From assembly GCF_024171785.1 (NCBI RefSeq), contig NZ_JAMTCK010000001.1:372134-436133 (forward strand): 64,000 nucleotides of DNA, written 5' to 3'. Each line of letters starts with the position of its first letter. Positions within the stretch are counted from its first letter, which is position 1. Under the pieces are notes generated by a model. It ran no database searches. It saw only the letters and a list, made by a program, of their open reading frames with translations, and was not told the origin of the DNA. This document shows positions 62,633 through 64,000 of the stretch, in pieces. The stretch comes from Goodfellowiella coeruleoviolacea. Its GTDB lineage: Bacteria; Actinomycetota; Actinomycetes; Mycobacteriales; Pseudonocardiaceae. A program made the position numbers and the translations under genes.

Positions 62633-62962
62633 GTGCACGAGCTGGCCATCACCCAGGACATCGTGCACGCCATCACCGAGCGGGTGGCCGGCGCCCGGGT
62701 CACCGCGGTGCGGTTGGAGGTCGGCCGGCTCTCCGGGGTGCTCGCGCACTCGGTGCGCTTCTGCTTCGAGCTGGTCTGCCGGGGTACCGGTCTGGAGGGC
62801 GCCAGCCTGGAGATCACCGAGCCGGGCGGGCGGGCTCGCTGCCACGACTGCGCCGACGAGTTCGACCTGGCCGACCCGATCCTGCTCTGCCCGTGCGGCA
62901 GCGCCAACGTGTCCGTCCTCTCTGGACGGCAACTGCGAATCACGTCCGTGGAGGTGTGCTGA
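62633..62962 (+). CDS. hypA: Nickel-insertion protein HypA
   Basis: A 109-aa HypA, starting VHELAITQDIVHAITERV (GTG at 62633; MHE is the nickel-binding N terminus). The zinc domain has CHDC and CPCG-type pairs (ARCHDCADEFDLADPILLCPCGSANVSVLSG). It delivers nickel to the hydrogenase large subunit with HypB. It begins 7 bp after hypE and ends 3 bp before hypB. Confidence 0.96.
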   Translation: MHELAITQDIVHAITERVAGARVTAVRLEVGRLSGVLAHSVRFCFELVCRGTGLEGASLEITEPGGRARCHDCADEFDLADPILLCPCGSANVSVLSGRQLRITSVEVC

Positions 62963-62965
62963 GCG

Positions 62966-63871
62966 ATGTGTGGGACCTGCGGCTGCTCGGAGGGGTCCGG
63001 GGCGCGGATCTGGCGGTCCGACCAGCCCCACGACGACCATCACCACCACGGCGACCACGACCACGGCGGCGACCACAACCACGGCGGCGAGCACGACCAC
63101 CCGCATGAGCACGACCACGGCGAGCACCACCACGGCGACCAGCCGCCCGCGCAGGACGGCCGGGTCGTGCGGATCGAGCACGACGTGCTCGCCAAGAACA
63201 ACGCGCTGGCCGAGCGCAACCGGCGGGAGCTGGCCGACCGGGGAATCGTCGCGGTCAACGTGATGAGTTCACCCGGTGCCGGCAAGACCACGCTGCTCGA
63301 ACGCACGATCCGCGCGCTCGCCGGTCAGCTGCCCCTCGCCGTGGTCGAGGGCGACCAGGAGACCCGGCTGGACGCCGAGCGGATCAGGGCCACCGGCGCG
63401 CCCGTGGTGCAGATCAACACCGGCGCCGGCTGCCACCTGGACGCCGAACTGCTCGCCAGCGGCGTGCGCGCCCTGGACCCGCCCGAGGGCGCGCTGCTGT
63501 TCGTGGAGAACGTCGGCAACCTGGTCTGCCCCGCCCTGTTCGACCTGGGTGAGCGGCACCGGGTGGTGGTCACCTCGGTGACCGAGGGCGCGGACAAGCC
63601 GCTGAAGTACCCGCACATGTTCGCCGGCGCGGACCTGGTGCTGCTCAACAAGATCGACCTGCTCCCCCACGTCGAGTTCGACGTGGACGCGTTCCTGCGC
63701 GACACCCGGACGGCCAACCCGCACGTGGAGGTGATCGCGCTGTCCGCGTCCACAGGGGACGGTCTGGACATCTGGTACCGCTGGCTGCGGAGCACCCGAA
63801 CGAGCGCTGCGCGAAGCCCCGGCCGGGCGCATCCTGTTGGCAGTCTCACCGGCGAGGTCAACACCGGCTGA
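62966..63871 (+). CDS. hypB: Hydrogenase nickel-incorporation GTPase HypB
   Basis: A 301-aa HypB. It has the N-terminal Cys motif MCGTCGCSEGS (high-affinity nickel site), a His/Asp-rich stretch of nearly 40 residues (about 20-58, with more than 20 His) that can store nickel, and a GTPase domain: P-loop SSPGAGKTTLLER, VEGDQETRLDAERI, INTGAGCHLDAELL, FVENVGNLVCPALFDLG and LLNKIDLLPHV. The C terminus (RTSAARSPGRAHPVGSLTGEVNTG) extends a little beyond the family. It hydrolyses GTP to drive nickel insertion. Confidence 0.97.
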   Translation: MCGTCGCSEGSGARIWRSDQPHDDHHHHGDHDHGGDHNHGGEHDHPHEHDHGEHHHGDQPPAQDGRVVRIEHDVLAKNNALAERNRRELADRGIVAVNVMSSPGAGKTTLLERTIRALAGQLPLAVVEGDQETRLDAERIRATGAPVVQINTGAGCHLDAELLASGVRALDPPEGALLFVENVGNLVCPALFDLGERHRVVVTSVTEGADKPLKYPHMFAGADLVLLNKIDLLPHVEFDVDAFLRDTRTANPHVEVIALSASTGDGLDIWYRWLRSTRTSAARSPGRAHPVGSLTGEVNTG

Positions 63872-63903
63872 GCGCACGGGGGAAGACGACAAAGGGGCTG
63901 CCG

Positions 63904-64000
63904 ATGACCGCGGAGGCGACAGCGTCCAGAGTGGACGAGATCCACATCCTGTGGACGTCCGAGGGGATGAGCTGCGACGGTGACACGGTCTCGGTGACCG
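63904..64000 (+). CDS. [NiFe]-hydrogenase small subunit, first codons (runs off the window)
   Basis: The 32 codons visible read MTAEATASRVDEIHILWTSEGMSCDGDTVSVT. ILWTSEGMSCDGD is the start of the Fe-S small subunit of [NiFe] hydrogenases, with the Cys that ligates the proximal cluster; the wording is close to the group 1h (actinobacterial, high-affinity, formerly group 5) enzymes as I remember them. ATG at 63904 after AAAGGGG. Placement directly after hypB suggests one long maturation-structural operon for uptake of atmospheric hydrogen. Confidence 0.82.
   Translation, partial: MTAEATASRVDEIHILWTSEGMSCDGDTVSVT

Noticed and set aside
63030..63140. Repetitive GACCAC/CACGGC sequence as a CRISPR-like or minisatellite array
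   Set aside because: It encodes the His/Asp-rich nickel-storage segment of HypB; units are irregular and there are no spacers.

Overview
The window is high-GC actinobacterial DNA. GTG starts, GTGA/ATGA overlaps, leaderless-looking regulator genes, Dpp/Opp-type sugar or peptide transporters and a small PE/PPE/EspG/DUF3558 module together point to a member of the Pseudonocardiales (Pseudonocardiaceae-like). That placement is inferred from gene content and style, not from a database match.

Layout. 1-5.5 kb: the 5' part of metH (minus strand) behind a recognisable S-adenosylhomocysteine riboswitch, a GluRS gene, and a broken PEP-synthase-like gene. 5.5-15.8 kb: a regulator-rich stretch with three TetR, one MarR and one PadR regulator, a sensor kinase/response regulator pair, a CPBP membrane protease, a P450, a SRPBCC protein, a secreted nuclease/phosphatase and an SDR. 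Several of these genes carry clear operator palindromes. 15.8-18.9 kb: a secreted DUF1996 protein divergent from a GH16 laminarinase-type enzyme with two discoidin modules. 19-27.1 kb: a Dpp-type ABC operon, a gamma-glutamyltransferase and its divergent LysR regulator. 27.3-29 kb: a membrane protein and a luciferase-like monooxygenase. 29.3-33.7 kb: PE-like / DUF3558 / PPE / EspG genes followed by a DUF397-XRE pair. 34-38 kb: a PucR regulator divergent from a D-amino-acid-dehydrogenase-like gene, an IS3-OrfA-like coiled-coil protein and a GreA/GreB-like factor. 38.2-56.5 kb: the second and larger half of a polysaccharide-utilisation region. 56.5-58.4 kb: a TetR / Tet(X)-like monooxygenase pair separated by 17-bp repeats. 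58.6-64 kb: hydrogenase maturation genes (two SIS proteins, a HypC-like protein, hypC, D, E, A, B) running into the first codons of a [NiFe]-hydrogenase small subunit.

How the parts work together. The clearest connected system is a glucan-degradation regulon. A 12-bp palindrome, GAGAGCGCTCTC, lies just downstream of apparent -10 elements in front of DUF1996 copy 1, GH16, DUF1996 copy 2, a discoidin-tailed GH-A enzyme and a discoidin/beta-helix protein, and also in front of the lacI-family gene at 52.9 kb. Oligosaccharides released outside the cell could enter through the SBP-ATPase-permease-(permease/ATPase fusion) operon at 45.5-51.3 kb. The last gene of that operon is a cytoplasmic GH1 beta-glucosidase, and a divergent ROK regulator with its own palindrome sits at the head. 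The GH16 active-site motif suggests beta-1,3-glucan (laminarin or fungal wall) as the substrate.

Other sites of note are a likely iron box at the PadR-P450 operon, a dyad box shared by the XRE-DUF397 pair and the region upstream of the PE/PPE module, and a 5' leader on the Gre-like gene that contains a perfect 15-bp stem.
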